Positions 1 through 8,427 of a stretch of 64,000 bases of DNA are shown one piece after another. The DNA comes from Halomonas zincidurans B6 (GTDB taxonomy: Bacteria; Pseudomonadota; Gammaproteobacteria; Pseudomonadales; Halomonadaceae), in contig NZ_JNCK01000001.1 of the NCBI RefSeq assembly GCF_000731955.1, forward strand, positions 62,001-126,000, given 5' to 3'. Both the position numbers and the translations under genes were made by a program. Positions within the stretch are counted from its first letter, which is position 1. The number at the start of each line of letters is the position of its first letter. The notes beneath the pieces were generated by a model. It saw nothing but the letters and a program-made list of their open reading frames with translations. It ran no database searches and was not told the DNA's origin.

Positions 1-2
1 AC

Positions 3-482
3 CTGGGCTACGGGCCCAGCGCCGACGCCCTGCAGAACGGCACCATCCAGGGCATGAACATTCCCGCCGGCGTGCCGGCCTCGGCGGTGACCCGGGCCTA
101 TGCCAACGCGGGCGAGGACATCACCACGCTGAACTTCACCGACGAGCAGCTCAAGCAGGTCAACAGCGAGTTCGACCTGTGGACGCCCTACGAGATACCG
201 GCCGATACCTATCCCAACCAGTCCGAGCCGATCAACACCATCGCCCAGCCCAACATTCTGGCGGTGCGTGCCGATGTGCCGGCCGATGACGTCTATGCCA
301 TCACCAAGACGATGTACGAGAACCTGCCGTTCTTGCAGAACATCCATCCGGCCACCAAGGCCATGGCGCTGGAAAAGGCCATCGCCGGTCTGCCGATGCC
401 GCTGCATGAAGGCGCGGCGCGTTACTTCAGGGAGCAGGGCCTGGAAATTCCCGAGCGCCTGCAGCCGGTCCCGGCCGAGTAA
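3..482 (+). CDS. TAXI-family TRAP transporter solute-binding protein (5' truncated by window)
   Basis: This is the C-terminal part of a periplasmic receptor of a TRAP transporter, which would capture a substrate and hand it to the membrane permease encoded next. Reading is open from the first bases of the window (LGYGPSADALQNGTIQG) to a TAA at 480-482, so about 159 residues are visible and the signal peptide lies outside. The helical C-terminal pattern, with a short ADVPADDVYAITK stretch followed by an alpha-helical tail, is typical of the TAXI subfamily. The fused TRAP permease directly downstream supports the call. The substrate cannot be told from sequence. TAXI systems often carry dicarboxylates or amino acids. 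Confidence 0.85.
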   Translation: MGYGPSADALQNGTIQGMNIPAGVPASAVTRAYANAGEDITTLNFTDEQLKQVNSEFDLWTPYEIPADTYPNQSEPINTIAQPNILAVRADVPADDVYAITKTMYENLPFLQNIHPATKAMALEKAIAGLPMPLHEGAARYFREQGLEIPERLQPVPAE

Positions 483-519
483 GCCTTTCCTTCCCGAGGC
501 CTGGCGTCCGCCGGGCAGC

Positions 520-552
520 ACGAGCCTCCCGGCACCCGACCGGGAGGCTCGT
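520..552 (+). terminator. Intercistronic hairpin between TRAP receptor and permease
   Basis: A perfect 13-bp inverted repeat (ACGAGCCTCCCGG, 7-base loop, CCGGGAGGCTCGT) lies between the receptor stop and the permease start. There is no T-run after it. Such hairpins often protect the upstream mRNA or cause partial termination, giving more binding protein than permease. That role is inferred. Confidence 0.7.
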
Positions 553-575
553 TACCGATTCGCGAGGAGTGAACC

Positions 576-2717
576 GTGAGCGATCCCATCATCGAACAGG
601 TCCGCGACGAGGACGCCAGCGCAGCCGAGGATCGCCTGCAGCATCCCTGGCTGGGGCGCTTTCTGTTTGGCTTTGCCATCGTCACGGCCCTGGTGCACCT
701 GTATTTCAATACGTTCTCGACCATTTCCACGCTGTGGACGAGCGCCATGCATTTCGGCTTCTTCGGCGTGTTGTGCGCCCTGTCGGTGCCCATGGCGCGG
801 CCGGAGGGTGCCGGCGCCAAGCGCCTGGTGCTGGGTGTCGACGTCATTCTGGCCCTGGCGACGGCGGGTTGCGTCATCTACCTGATGGCTTTCGAGGATG
901 CCCTTTACGCGCGGGGTGTGACCTTCATCGCCTCGGATTGGGTGGCTTCGATCGCCGCCGTGGTACTGGTCCTCGAGTTCGCCCGGCGCACCACCGGCTG
1001 GTTCATCCCGGTACTGTGCATCATCGCGCTGACCTACGTCGCCTGGTGGGGGCAGTATGTCGACGGTATCTTCAACTTTCCCGGCCTGAGCTGGGAGACG
1101 GTGCTGTTTCGTAGTTACCTAGGCGGCCAGGGCATGCTGGGCTCGATCGCCCGCATCTCCTGGTCGTACGTGTTCATGTTCATCATGTTCGGCGCGTTTC
1201 TGGTCAAGTCCGGCGCCGGCGACTTCATCATCGACCTGGCGCGCTGCGCCGCCGGTCGCTTCGTCGGCGGGCCGGGCTTCGTCGCGGTGTTCTCCTCGGG
1301 ACTGATGGGCTCGGTGTCCGGCTCGGCGGTGGCCAATACCGTGTCCACCGGGGTGATCACCATCCCCTTGATGCGCAAGGCCGGTTTCCCGGCGCGCTTT
1401 TCCGCCGGCGTCGAGGCCGCCGCTTCCACCGGAGGGCAGCTGATGCCGCCGGTGATGGGCGCGGGGGCGTTCATCATGGCCTCCTACACCCAGGTGTCGT
1501 ACCTGACCATCATCGGTGTCGCCGCGCTGCCGGCGCTGCTCTACTTCCTGTCGGTGGCGATGTTCGTGCGCATCGAGGCCAAGCGCAGCAACGCCCAGCA
1601 TCTCGCCGACCCGGATGCCCCGGGGATCGTCGAGGTGCTCAAGACGGGCTGGCATTTCCTGCTGCCGCTGGTGGTGCTGGTGTGGGCGCTGATCTACGGT
1701 TTCACCCCGACCTATGCCGCGGGCATCGCGATCGCCTCGGTGATCGTGGCGTCGTGGCTGTCCAAACAGCCGATGGGGCCGAAGAGGGTCATCGAGGCGC
1801 TGGTGCTGGGGACCCGCAACATGATCACCACGGCGATCCTGCTGATTACCGTGGGGCTGATCGTCAACGTGGTCTCGACCACCGGCATCGGCAACACCTT
1901 CTCGCTGATGATCACCGACTGGGCCGGCGGCAGCCTGCTGGTGACCATCGTGCTGATCGCCATCGCCTCGCTGATCCTGGGCATGGGGCTGCCGGTCACC
2001 GCCTCGTACATCGTCCTGGCGACGCTGTCGGCGCCAGCGCTCTACAATCTGATGGCGAATGCGCAGTTGCTCGATCTGCTGGTGGCCGGCGACCTGCCGG
2101 AACAGGCCAAGGCGGTGTTCATGATCGCCGCACCCGACCAGCTGCAGGCGCTGGCGAGTCCGATGAGCATGGCCGAGGCCCAGGCGCTGCTGGCGAAGGT
2201 CCCCGACACCTTCTCGAGCCAGCTCTACGAGCAGGCGCTGTCGCCGCAATTCCTGACCATGTCGCTGGTCGCCGCGCACATGGTGATCTTCTGGCTGTCG
2301 CAGGATTCCAACGTCACCCCGCCGGTCTGCCTGACCGCCTTCGCCGCGGCGGCGATCGCTGGCACGCCGCAGATGCGCACCGGCCTGACCGCCTGGAAAC
2401 TCGCCAAGGGGCTGTATATCGTGCCGCTGCTGTTCGTGTGGTCGCCGTTGATCACCGGTACGCCGCTGGAAATGGTCACGGTGTTCGTGATGGCGCTGTT
2501 CGGCGTCTACGCGATCATCGCCGGGCTGGAGGGCTATCTGGAGCACGAGCTGTCCTGGTGGCTGCGCCTGCTGATGTTCCCGATCGGCGCGCTGATGCTG
2601 TGGCCGCACGGCATGCTCAGCGTCGACCTGCTCGGGGTGGCGATCTTCGTCGCGGTGCTGATATGGAGCGCGCGTCAGGGGGCTGGACCGGCGCGGCCCG
2701 CAGCCACTCAGGGTTGA
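576..2717 (+). CDS. TRAP transporter fused permease (small + large subunit, 4TM/12TM)
   Basis: The product is an integral membrane permease of 713 residues that combines the small (DctQ-like) and large (DctM-like) TRAP subunits in one chain, the usual architecture for TAXI-type systems. The first ~200 residues hold several hydrophobic helices. The DctM part follows with the characteristic GLMGSVSGSAVANTVSTG and EAAASTGGQLMPPVMGAGAF motifs around residues 245-295, and GMGLPVTASYIVLA near 470. A GTG start at 576 is chosen because a GAGGAG ribosome site lies 6 bases upstream. It probably forms an operon with the upstream receptor and the downstream TauE-family gene. Transport is expected to be driven by an ion gradient. 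Confidence 0.95.
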   Translation: MSDPIIEQVRDEDASAAEDRLQHPWLGRFLFGFAIVTALVHLYFNTFSTISTLWTSAMHFGFFGVLCALSVPMARPEGAGAKRLVLGVDVILALATAGCVIYLMAFEDALYARGVTFIASDWVASIAAVVLVLEFARRTTGWFIPVLCIIALTYVAWWGQYVDGIFNFPGLSWETVLFRSYLGGQGMLGSIARISWSYVFMFIMFGAFLVKSGAGDFIIDLARCAAGRFVGGPGFVAVFSSGLMGSVSGSAVANTVSTGVITIPLMRKAGFPARFSAGVEAAASTGGQLMPPVMGAGAFIMASYTQVSYLTIIGVAALPALLYFLSVAMFVRIEAKRSNAQHLADPDAPGIVEVLKTGWHFLLPLVVLVWALIYGFTPTYAAGIAIASVIVASWLSKQPMGPKRVIEALVLGTRNMITTAILLITVGLIVNVVSTTGIGNTFSLMITDWAGGSLLVTIVLIAIASLILGMGLPVTASYIVLATLSAPALYNLMANAQLLDLLVAGDLPEQAKAVFMIAAPDQLQALASPMSMAEAQALLAKVPDTFSSQLYEQALSPQFLTMSLVAAHMVIFWLSQDSNVTPPVCLTAFAAAAIAGTPQMRTGLTAWKLAKGLYIVPLLFVWSPLITGTPLEMVTVFVMALFGVYAIIAGLEGYLEHELSWWLRLLMFPIGALMLWPHGMLSVDLLGVAIFVAVLIWSARQGAGPARPAATQG

Positions 2718-2741
2718 CGGTGGCGATGACAGGGAGCGTCC

Positions 2742-3488
2742 ATGGGTTGGCTTGATGGAGTGATGCTGGTGGCATTCGGCGCTGTCGCCGGCTTCATCAA
2801 CGTGCTGGCGGCCGGGGGCTCGATGCTGACCCTGCCGCTGCTGATGCTGCTGGGTTTGCCGCCGCAGGTCGCCAACGGCACCAACCGGGTGAGCATCGTG
2901 CTGCAGAGCGTCAGCGCGGTGGGCAGTTTCCGGCGTGCCGGCGCGGGCGATCTGGGCGTCAGCCTGCGCTTGTCGCTGCCGGCGGTGGCTGGCGCGCTGC
3001 TGGGCGCCTGGCTGGCCCTGCTGGTCTCCGATGCGATCTTTCAGGGCGTACTGATCGCAGCGATGGCGCTGGCCTCGCTGATGATGCTGCTGCCTCAGCC
3101 GCGGCTCGCCACGCAGACCTTGACCCCAGCGCGGATCACCCCGACGGTCCATCTGGCGATGTTCGTCATCGGCCTGTACGGCGGTTTCATCCAGGTCGGC
3201 GTGGGGGTGCTGTTCATCGCCGTGCTGTATCGGTTGCTCAGGATCGACCTGGCCCAGGTCAACGTCTTCAAGGTCTTCATCATTTTAGTCTATACCCTGC
3301 CGGCGCTGGCAGTGTTCGTGCTCAACGGGCAGGTGCGCTGGGGTTACGGCTTGCTGCTGGCGCTGGGCAGCATGAGCGGCGCCTGGCTGGCGGTGCGGGT
3401 CAACATGGGGCCGCGCGGCGCGCTGTGGGTCAAGTGGCTGACGCTGGCGGTGATTGTGGCGATCATCCTGCGGCTGGCATTTTTCTGA
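2742..3488 (+). CDS. Sulfite exporter TauE/SafE family membrane protein
   Basis: A 248-residue polytopic membrane protein of the TauE/SafE (DUF81) family, which exports sulfite, sulfoacetate or other small anions. The N-terminal MLVAFGAVAGFINVLAAGGS and the following LPLLMLLGLPPQVANGTNRV repeat are the family hallmark, and a second copy of the helical unit begins near residue 135 (GLYGGFIQVGVGV). It starts 25 bp after the TRAP permease with a GGGAG ribosome site, so co-transcription is likely. A functional link with the TRAP substrate, for example a sulfonated compound whose breakdown releases sulfite, is an inference only. Confidence 0.9.
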   Translation: MGWLDGVMLVAFGAVAGFINVLAAGGSMLTLPLLMLLGLPPQVANGTNRVSIVLQSVSAVGSFRRAGAGDLGVSLRLSLPAVAGALLGAWLALLVSDAIFQGVLIAAMALASLMMLLPQPRLATQTLTPARITPTVHLAMFVIGLYGGFIQVGVGVLFIAVLYRLLRIDLAQVNVFKVFIILVYTLPALAVFVLNGQVRWGYGLLLALGSMSGAWLAVRVNMGPRGALWVKWLTLAVIVAIILRLAFF

Positions 3489-3585
3489 CGTCTCGGCGCT
3501 TGCGTCCGCGTACGAATTGCCGCTTGCCGAGGCGCCGTTCATGGGTGATAACTGAACTATCCACACGACATTTCAGGGGAAGGCG

Positions 3586-3711
3586 ATGAAAGGCTCATTG
3601 AGGATGGCGGCATTGTTGCTGCTGGTTGCGCTGGCCGGCTGCAACACCATGGAAGGGCTGGGCAAGGACGTCAAAAAGGTCGGCTCGGAAATCGAACAGG
3701 CTGCCGGCTGA
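3586..3711 (+). CDS. Entericidin-like small lipoprotein (first copy)
   Basis: A 41-residue lipoprotein of the entericidin A/B (EcnAB) type. A basic start (MKGSLR) is followed by a hydrophobic stretch and the lipobox LAGC, so the mature part begins at Cys19 and carries NTMEGLGKDVKKVGSEIEQ, the short amphipathic helix typical of entericidins. AGGGGAAGG just upstream of the ATG is a good ribosome site. Entericidins are outer- or inner-membrane lipoproteins, stress-induced in E. coli and described as a toxin/antidote pair. A second copy follows 110 bp downstream. Confidence 0.85.
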   Translation: MKGSLRMAALLLLVALAGCNTMEGLGKDVKKVGSEIEQAAG

Positions 3712-3821
3712 TCTGCTGGGCGGGTGGGTGTGCGCAATCGCCCATCGCCTGTTAGGCTTTGGGTGTGACGTTTTGTCACAAGGCCGCTCAAGCGGCGACT
3801 TCATTCGTTAAGGAGGACCCA

Positions 3822-3953
3822 ATGAAGAAACTGACAGCGATGATGTTCCTGATGCTGATGGCTGCCGGTACCCTGGCAGGCTGCAACACCCTGGAAGGGG
3901 CTGGTGAAGATATCGAGCAGGGCGGCGAAGAGATTCAGGAAGAAGCCTCCTGA
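3822..3953 (+). CDS. Entericidin-like small lipoprotein (second copy)
   Basis: A 43-residue lipoprotein: MKKL start, hydrophobic core, lipobox LAGC at about residue 20, then NTLEGAGEDIEQGGEEIQEEAS. The mature peptide is strongly acidic, whereas the first copy is mixed and slightly basic at KDVKK. The ATG at 3822 is preceded by AGGAGG (3811-3816). Tandem entericidin genes with opposite charge recall the EcnA/EcnB pair. Whether they antagonise each other here is untested. The hairpin at 3962-3988 ends the unit. Confidence 0.85.
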   Translation: MKKLTAMMFLMLMAAGTLAGCNTLEGAGEDIEQGGEEIQEEAS

Positions 3954-3961
3954 TAGACTTC

Positions 3962-3988
3962 GTGCCGCCCGATCCGCTCGGGCGGCAC
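3962..3988 (+). terminator. Terminator-like hairpin after entericidin pair
   Basis: Perfect 11-bp inverted repeat (GTGCCGCCCGA, 5-base loop, TCGGGCGGCAC) beginning 9 bases after the second entericidin stop. No long T-run follows, so termination strength is uncertain. It also lies 88 bp before the convergent yehW stop. Confidence 0.65.
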
Positions 3989-4075
3989 TAGCTATCGTCC
4001 GCCCCTCGATTGCAATTCTCGCCCTTTACCGCAGTTCGTTTCTCCCGGCCGGCCTTTCGACGAATCCGTCACCTC

Positions 4076-4831
4076 TCAACCACCGAAGCGAAAACGCCGT
4101 TCCAGACGTTCGAACAGCAGATCGCTGACGATCGCCAGCAACCCTACCAGCACCGCCCCCTGAATCACGTAGGCGATATTGCCGCCGACCAACCCGGCGA
4201 TGATCGGCGTGCCGAGGCTCTGCGCACCCACCGTCGAACCGATGGTCGCGGTGCCGATATTGATGATCACCGAGACCCGGACGCCGGCGATGATCACTCG
4301 CATGGCCAGCGGCAGCTCGACCCGCCAGAGAATCTGCCAGGCGCTCATGCCGGTGCCGCGTGCGGCTTCCAGCGTGGTGGGCGGCACCGAGCCGAGCCCG
4401 GCGATGGTGTTCTGGACCACCGGCAGCAAGCCGTAGAGCGACAGCGCAACGATGGTCGGCACGAAGCCGAAGCCGGCCAGCGGCACCACGATCGCCAGCA
4501 CCGCCGCAGGGGGAAATGTCTGACCGATCGCCGCCAGCGACGACACCATCGGCTCGAACTCGCGGCCTGCCGCACGGGTCACGAACAGCCCCGCCGTGGC
4601 GCCGATACCGATCGATATCAGTGATGACACCAGCACCAGGCCAAGATGGTCGAGGGTCAGCTGCAGAAAGCTCTCGCGCTGGTAGATGGCCTTGTCAAGC
4701 TCCGGGAAGGCGGCCGCGAACAGCGGCTCGAGCTCCTCCATGAACAAGGTCAGGACGACGAGCAGCGTGGCGAGGATCGGCAGCAGCCAATCGCGCGGCG
4801 TGGCGGGCACGAAGAGGCTTGCGCGATTCAT
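4076..4831 (-). CDS. yehW: Osmoprotectant ABC transporter permease, YehW type
   Basis: A 251-residue inner-membrane permease of the OpuCB/YehW family in a compatible-solute ABC importer. Hydrophobic helices and the permease coupling loop EAARGTGMSAWQILWRVELP (about residue 150) are clear. The downstream IGSTVGAQSLGTPIIAGL stretch is typical of this family. The ATG at 4831 overlaps the stop of the ATPase gene as ATGA, so the two are translationally coupled. A longer reading frame upstream is only the shadow of the ATPase gene. Gene order (binding protein, long permease, ATPase, short permease) matches osmF-yehY-yehX-yehW of E. coli. Confidence 0.92.
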   Translation of the reverse strand: MNRASLFVPATPRDWLLPILATLLVVLTLFMEELEPLFAAAFPELDKAIYQRESFLQLTLDHLGLVLVSSLISIGIGATAGLFVTRAAGREFEPMVSSLAAIGQTFPPAAVLAIVVPLAGFGFVPTIVALSLYGLLPVVQNTIAGLGSVPPTTLEAARGTGMSAWQILWRVELPLAMRVIIAGVRVSVIINIGTATIGSTVGAQSLGTPIIAGLVGGNIAYVIQGAVLVGLLAIVSDLLFERLERRFRFGG

Positions 4832-5871
4832 GGCTGACGCCCCATTACGCCCTCCATGGTCACTTCGCCGATCAGCTTGCCGGCCTCGTCGATCACCGGC
4901 AGTACCATGACCCTGAACCACACCATGCGCGACAGCGCTTCCTTCATGGTCATCTCGGGCGTGGCGATCCATTCGCCGTTGACCGCGGTCCGCGTCTCGC
5001 CGTCTGCGCTGAGCCGGCCACCGTGCAGCGCCAGCGGGCGTCCGTCGGCATCGACTTCCCAGCTGTGCCGGCTCGCAGCGCGATCGCGCGCGAGGCGCGG
5101 CGGCCGGCAATACTGGTCGACCCAGCGCCGCGAGAGCAGCTTCAGGCCCAGGTCGGCCTTGCCGATGAAGTCGCTGACGAAGCCGTCGGCGGGGTCGACC
5201 AGCAATTCGATGGGTCGGTCGTACTGCACCAGCCGGCCCTGGTTGAGGATCGCCACCTTGGAAGCCAGCTTGAGCGCTTCGTCCATGTCGTGGGTGACGA
5301 AGACGATGGTCTTGCGGGTCTGTTCGTGGACCCGCAGCATCTCGTTTTGCAGTACCTCGCGGGTCAGCGGATCGACGGCGCCGAACGGCTCGTCCATCAG
5401 CAGCACCTCGGGGTCGGCGGCCAGTGCGCGGGCCACGCCGACGCGCTGGGCCTGGCCGCCCGACAATTGATGCGGATACTTGTCGCGGTATTCGCCGGCC
5501 GCAAGATGGAACAGGTTCATCAACTCGTCGATGCGCGCATCGATGCGCGACCGGGGCCATTTGAGCAGGTTGGGCACCACGGCGATGTTCTCGGCCACCG
5601 TCCAGTGCGGGAACAGCCCGATCGACTGAATCGCGTAACCCATGCGCCGACGCAGCTGTTCCGGCTTGAGCCGACTGACATCTTCGTCGCCGAGCAGGAT
5701 CCGCCCGCGGCTCATCGGTATCAACTGATTGATCATGCGCAGGGTGGTCGACTTGCCGCAGCCCGACGGGCCGATCAGCACGCCGAATTCACCGCTCTCG
5801 ACGCGCAGCGAAATGTCGTCGACGACGTTCTTGCCGGCGTAGGTCTTGGTGAGGCCTTGCAGTTCAATCAT
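4828..5871 (-). CDS. yehX: Osmoprotectant ABC transporter ATPase, YehX type
   Basis: The 347-residue ATP-binding subunit energises import of a compatible solute such as glycine betaine. Walker A (GPSGCGKST), the Q-loop region, signature LSGGQAQRVGVARAL and Walker B (VLLMDEPF) are all present. The C-terminal end holds a CBS-like segment (MTMKEALSRMVWFRVMVLPV), seen in OpuCA/ProV-type ATPases as an ionic-strength or nucleotide sensor. The start MIELQGLTK at 5871 has AAGG upstream. An ATG 36 bases earlier lacks a ribosome site. A 159-bp gap with its own promoter-like sequence separates it from yehY. Confidence 0.93.
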   Translation of the reverse strand: MIELQGLTKTYAGKNVVDDISLRVESGEFGVLIGPSGCGKSTTLRMINQLIPMSRGRILLGDEDVSRLKPEQLRRRMGYAIQSIGLFPHWTVAENIAVVPNLLKWPRSRIDARIDELMNLFHLAAGEYRDKYPHQLSGGQAQRVGVARALAADPEVLLMDEPFGAVDPLTREVLQNEMLRVHEQTRKTIVFVTHDMDEALKLASKVAILNQGRLVQYDRPIELLVDPADGFVSDFIGKADLGLKLLSRRWVDQYCRPPRLARDRAASRHSWEVDADGRPLALHGGRLSADGETRTAVNGEWIATPEMTMKEALSRMVWFRVMVLPVIDEAGKLIGEVTMEGVMGRQP

Positions 5872-5916
5872 GAGATGGCCTTGCTGAAAATGGCTGCGCT
5901 CGTTCATGCGGCGTTA

Positions 5917-5944
5917 AAAATAAGCTCAAGATACTCATTTACAA
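5917..5944 (-). promoter_or_regulatory. Probable internal sigma-70 promoter for yehX-yehW
   Basis: Reading the minus strand, TTGTAA (5944-5939), a 16-base spacer and TATTTT (5922-5917) form a promoter about 45 bases before the yehX start, in an AT-rich patch within otherwise GC-rich DNA. It would let the ATPase and short permease be expressed apart from osmF-yehY. Confidence 0.5.
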
Positions 5945-6030
5945 CAGTAAACTCCGTCCTCTCGCTGATTTTTGCCTTGCCTGACCATCGCTCACCATCT
6001 TTTCAGTCAAGGCCGGTTGGTTATTGCCAA

Positions 6031-7236
6031 TTAGCGCCCGCCGGCGGGACGGCTGATGGCGACCAGGATCTGCAGCAGGAAATCGGCGATTACCGCCAGG
6101 GCGATGGTCGGTACCGCGCCGAGCAGTACCAGATCGATGGCGTACTGACCGAGCCCCTGGAAGACGAACGCGCCCAGCCCGCCGGCGCCGATCAACGCCG
6201 CGACGACCGTCAGGCCGATCGCCTGCACGGTGACGATGCGCAACCCCGAGAGGATCACCGGTAACGCCAGCGGTATTTCCACCCGCCACAGCACCTGGCG
6301 CCGAGTCATGCCCATCCCGCGCGCCGCCTCGAGGGTCGCCGCTGCAACCCCGGCGAAACCGGCGTGGGTGTTGCGCACCACCGGCAGCAGTGAATACATG
6401 ATCAGCGCGATGATCGCCGGTGCGGCGCCGATGCCCTTGATTCCCAGCGCACGCAGCAACGGGAAGCTGTCGCCAAGTGCCGAGAGCGGCGCCACCAGCA
6501 GCGCGAACAATGCGATCGAGGGGATCGTCTGGAAGAAATTCAGGGTGCCGAACAGCGAGCCGCGCAGCGCCGGCCGGCGATGCGCCAGCAATCCCAGCGG
6601 CAAGCCGATGGCCAGGGCCGGCGTCAGCGCCAGCGCGACCAGTCTCAGGTGAGTGAGCAGCTGAGCGATGAAGGCGTCCTGGATGTTGAAATACTCGCGG
6701 AGAATCGACAGCGCATTGAACTGGCCGCTGGCAAATAGCCCGGCGATGGCGGCGGCCAGGGCCAGGCCGTAGGCGCCGCCGACCCATAGCGGCGCGCGCA
6801 GGCGCTGGAAGGCATCGACGATCATCAGCAGCGTACAGAACACCAGCACCCAGAAGGCCGCGCCCTGCGAGACCCGCGCGACCGGCGAGGCCTCGACAAG
6901 CGCACGGGCGGCGTAGTCGCCGAGCGCGTAGAGGGTCAGCAGCAGCGTCAACGGTGCGACGGCCAGTGTCAGGCGCAGGCCCTGCTCGGCGGACAGCGGC
7001 CTGGCCAGCGCGGCGAGCGCCAGCAGCAGGGCCAGCAGCGCGAGAGTCGCGGCCTGCCAGGTCGTCAGTGCCGCCGCCAGGTTGATTGCTTCGCCGGATA
7101 CCAGCCGATTGGGCGCCATGGCAGCGAACGGCAGCCACACGCAGCCCAGCAGCGCCGCTACCCACAGCGTCAGCAGCACGCGGTTGGCGACCAGGCGCCT
7201 GGCCTGGTCGCCGGTCGGAATCGCGTTGACGGTCAC
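6031..7236 (-). CDS. yehY: Osmoprotectant ABC transporter permease, YehY type (long form)
   Basis: A 401-residue permease with an N-terminal block of extra transmembrane helices before the usual OpuCB-like domain, as in E. coli YehY (about 385 residues). The coupling loop EAARGMGMTRRQVLWRVEIPL lies near residue 310 and is followed by VVAALIGAGGLGAFVFQGLGQ. A GTG at 7236 is taken as start because it sits 7 bp after the osmF stop and gives an ordinary N-terminus. An ATG at 7305 would overlap osmF by 62 bases. It pairs with the short permease YehW to form the membrane channel. Confidence 0.9.
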   Translation of the reverse strand: MTVNAIPTGDQARRLVANRVLLTLWVAALLGCVWLPFAAMAPNRLVSGEAINLAAALTTWQAATLALLALLLALAALARPLSAEQGLRLTLAVAPLTLLLTLYALGDYAARALVEASPVARVSQGAAFWVLVFCTLLMIVDAFQRLRAPLWVGGAYGLALAAAIAGLFASGQFNALSILREYFNIQDAFIAQLLTHLRLVALALTPALAIGLPLGLLAHRRPALRGSLFGTLNFFQTIPSIALFALLVAPLSALGDSFPLLRALGIKGIGAAPAIIALIMYSLLPVVRNTHAGFAGVAAATLEAARGMGMTRRQVLWRVEIPLALPVILSGLRIVTVQAIGLTVVAALIGAGGLGAFVFQGLGQYAIDLVLLGAVPTIALAVIADFLLQILVAISRPAGGR

Positions 7237-7243
7237 GGTCCGC

Positions 7244-8161
7244 TCAGTCCAGGAAGCCGTTAGCCTCGAGATAATCGCGGGCCACTTGCTTGGCCGGCAG
7301 GCCATCGACCTGAATCTTGCTGTTCAGTTCCTGCAGCGTCTCGCGATCGAGCGAGGCGAGTACCGGCTCGAACAGTTCGGGGAGCTGCGGGTTGGCTTCG
7401 AGGACTTGCTCGCGCATCGCCACCGTCGGCTCGTAGACCATCTGCACGCCCTGAGTATCCTCCATGACCTTGAGCCCGGCGGGCTTGATCGCGCCGTCGG
7501 TGCCGTAGACCATTGCCGCGTTGGTGCCGCTGGTGCCTTCGGCGGCAGCCCGGATGGTCGCCGCGGTGTTGCCGCCGGAGAGCACCAGCAGCTGATCCTG
7601 CGAGAGTGTGAAGCCGTAGGCTTCCTGGAAACTCGGCAGGGCCGCCTGGCTTTCGACGAACTCGGCGGAAGCGGCCAGCTTGACGCCCCCGCCGTCGTTC
7701 ACCCACTGGCTGAAATCGGCCATGCTGGAAAGATCGTTCTTCTCGGCGAGCGACTGTTTCACCGCGATCGCCCAGGTATTGTTGGCCGGTGCCGGCTCGA
7801 GCCAGACGATGCCGTTCTTCTCGCGGTCCCAGTCGCGGACTTTCCGATAGCCCGCCTCGGCATCCTTCCACGCCTTGTCGTCGGTGGTGTTGCTGAAGAA
7901 GGCGCCGTTGCCGGTGTATTCGGGGTAAAGGTCGATCTCGCCCTCGAGCAGGGCGGTGCGCACGATATTGGTCGGGCCGAGCTGCAGCTTGTTCTCGACC
8001 GGGTAGCCGGCGTCCTCGAGCAGGGCGATCAGCATGTTGCCGAGCAGCGCGCCCTCGGTATCGACCTTCGAGGCGACACGCAACGGGTCGGCGGCCATGA
8101 CCTGTCCCAGCGTCAAGGCGACGCCGACCGCGAGACCGAGTGATTTGCCCATCCTGGCCAT
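7244..8161 (-). CDS. osmF: Osmoprotectant ABC transporter substrate-binding protein, OsmF/YehZ type
   Basis: A 305-residue periplasmic binding protein of the OpuAC/OsmF family. The start ATG at 8161 follows GAGG and gives a clean signal peptide (MARMGKSLGLAVGVALTLGQVMA, cut before ADPL). The mature start DPLRVASKVDTEGALLGNM and the segment EIDLYPEYTGNG near residue 90 are characteristic of this family. It is the first gene of the osmF-yehY-yehX-yehW set. The E. coli system is low-affinity and RpoS-dependent. The 266 bp upstream (8162-8427) contains no convincing gene; a GCTAGGCT element could be a stationary-phase -10 but this is weak. Confidence 0.93.
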   Translation of the reverse strand: MARMGKSLGLAVGVALTLGQVMAADPLRVASKVDTEGALLGNMLIALLEDAGYPVENKLQLGPTNIVRTALLEGEIDLYPEYTGNGAFFSNTTDDKAWKDAEAGYRKVRDWDREKNGIVWLEPAPANNTWAIAVKQSLAEKNDLSSMADFSQWVNDGGGVKLAASAEFVESQAALPSFQEAYGFTLSQDQLLVLSGGNTAATIRAAAEGTSGTNAAMVYGTDGAIKPAGLKVMEDTQGVQMVYEPTVAMREQVLEANPQLPELFEPVLASLDRETLQELNSKIQVDGLPAKQVARDYLEANGFLD

Positions 8162-8427
8162 GTTTCCATCCTCTTGTTGACGCGATGTGATGTGTTGAGA
8201 CGACGCGCCCGAAATCCCTGGGGCCGCTTCGCGTGATGCACCGTCGGCATTGTCAAAGCCTAGCCACAATGCGCGTGACGCTCCACGTTTCAGCACTTTA
8301 TCGAAACGGCGCGTGCCGAGTCCAGCGGCGTCGTCGCGCTGCCGTCGCGAAGATCAACAAGGCGGGCACGGTCGATGACGTGAGGCGGACTGTCGCCGAT
8401 GGCGTTGCGATAGTTCGGTCTTTCTCC

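Noticed and set aside
1119..3152. 677-residue minus-strand frame opposite the TRAP permease and TauE genes
   Set aside because: Shadow of two well-recognised membrane proteins; His/Gln/Arg-rich composition typical of antisense reading in GC-rich DNA.
4819..6264. 481-residue plus-strand frame opposite yehX/yehW
   Set aside because: Antisense to clear ABC transporter genes with intact Walker and permease motifs.
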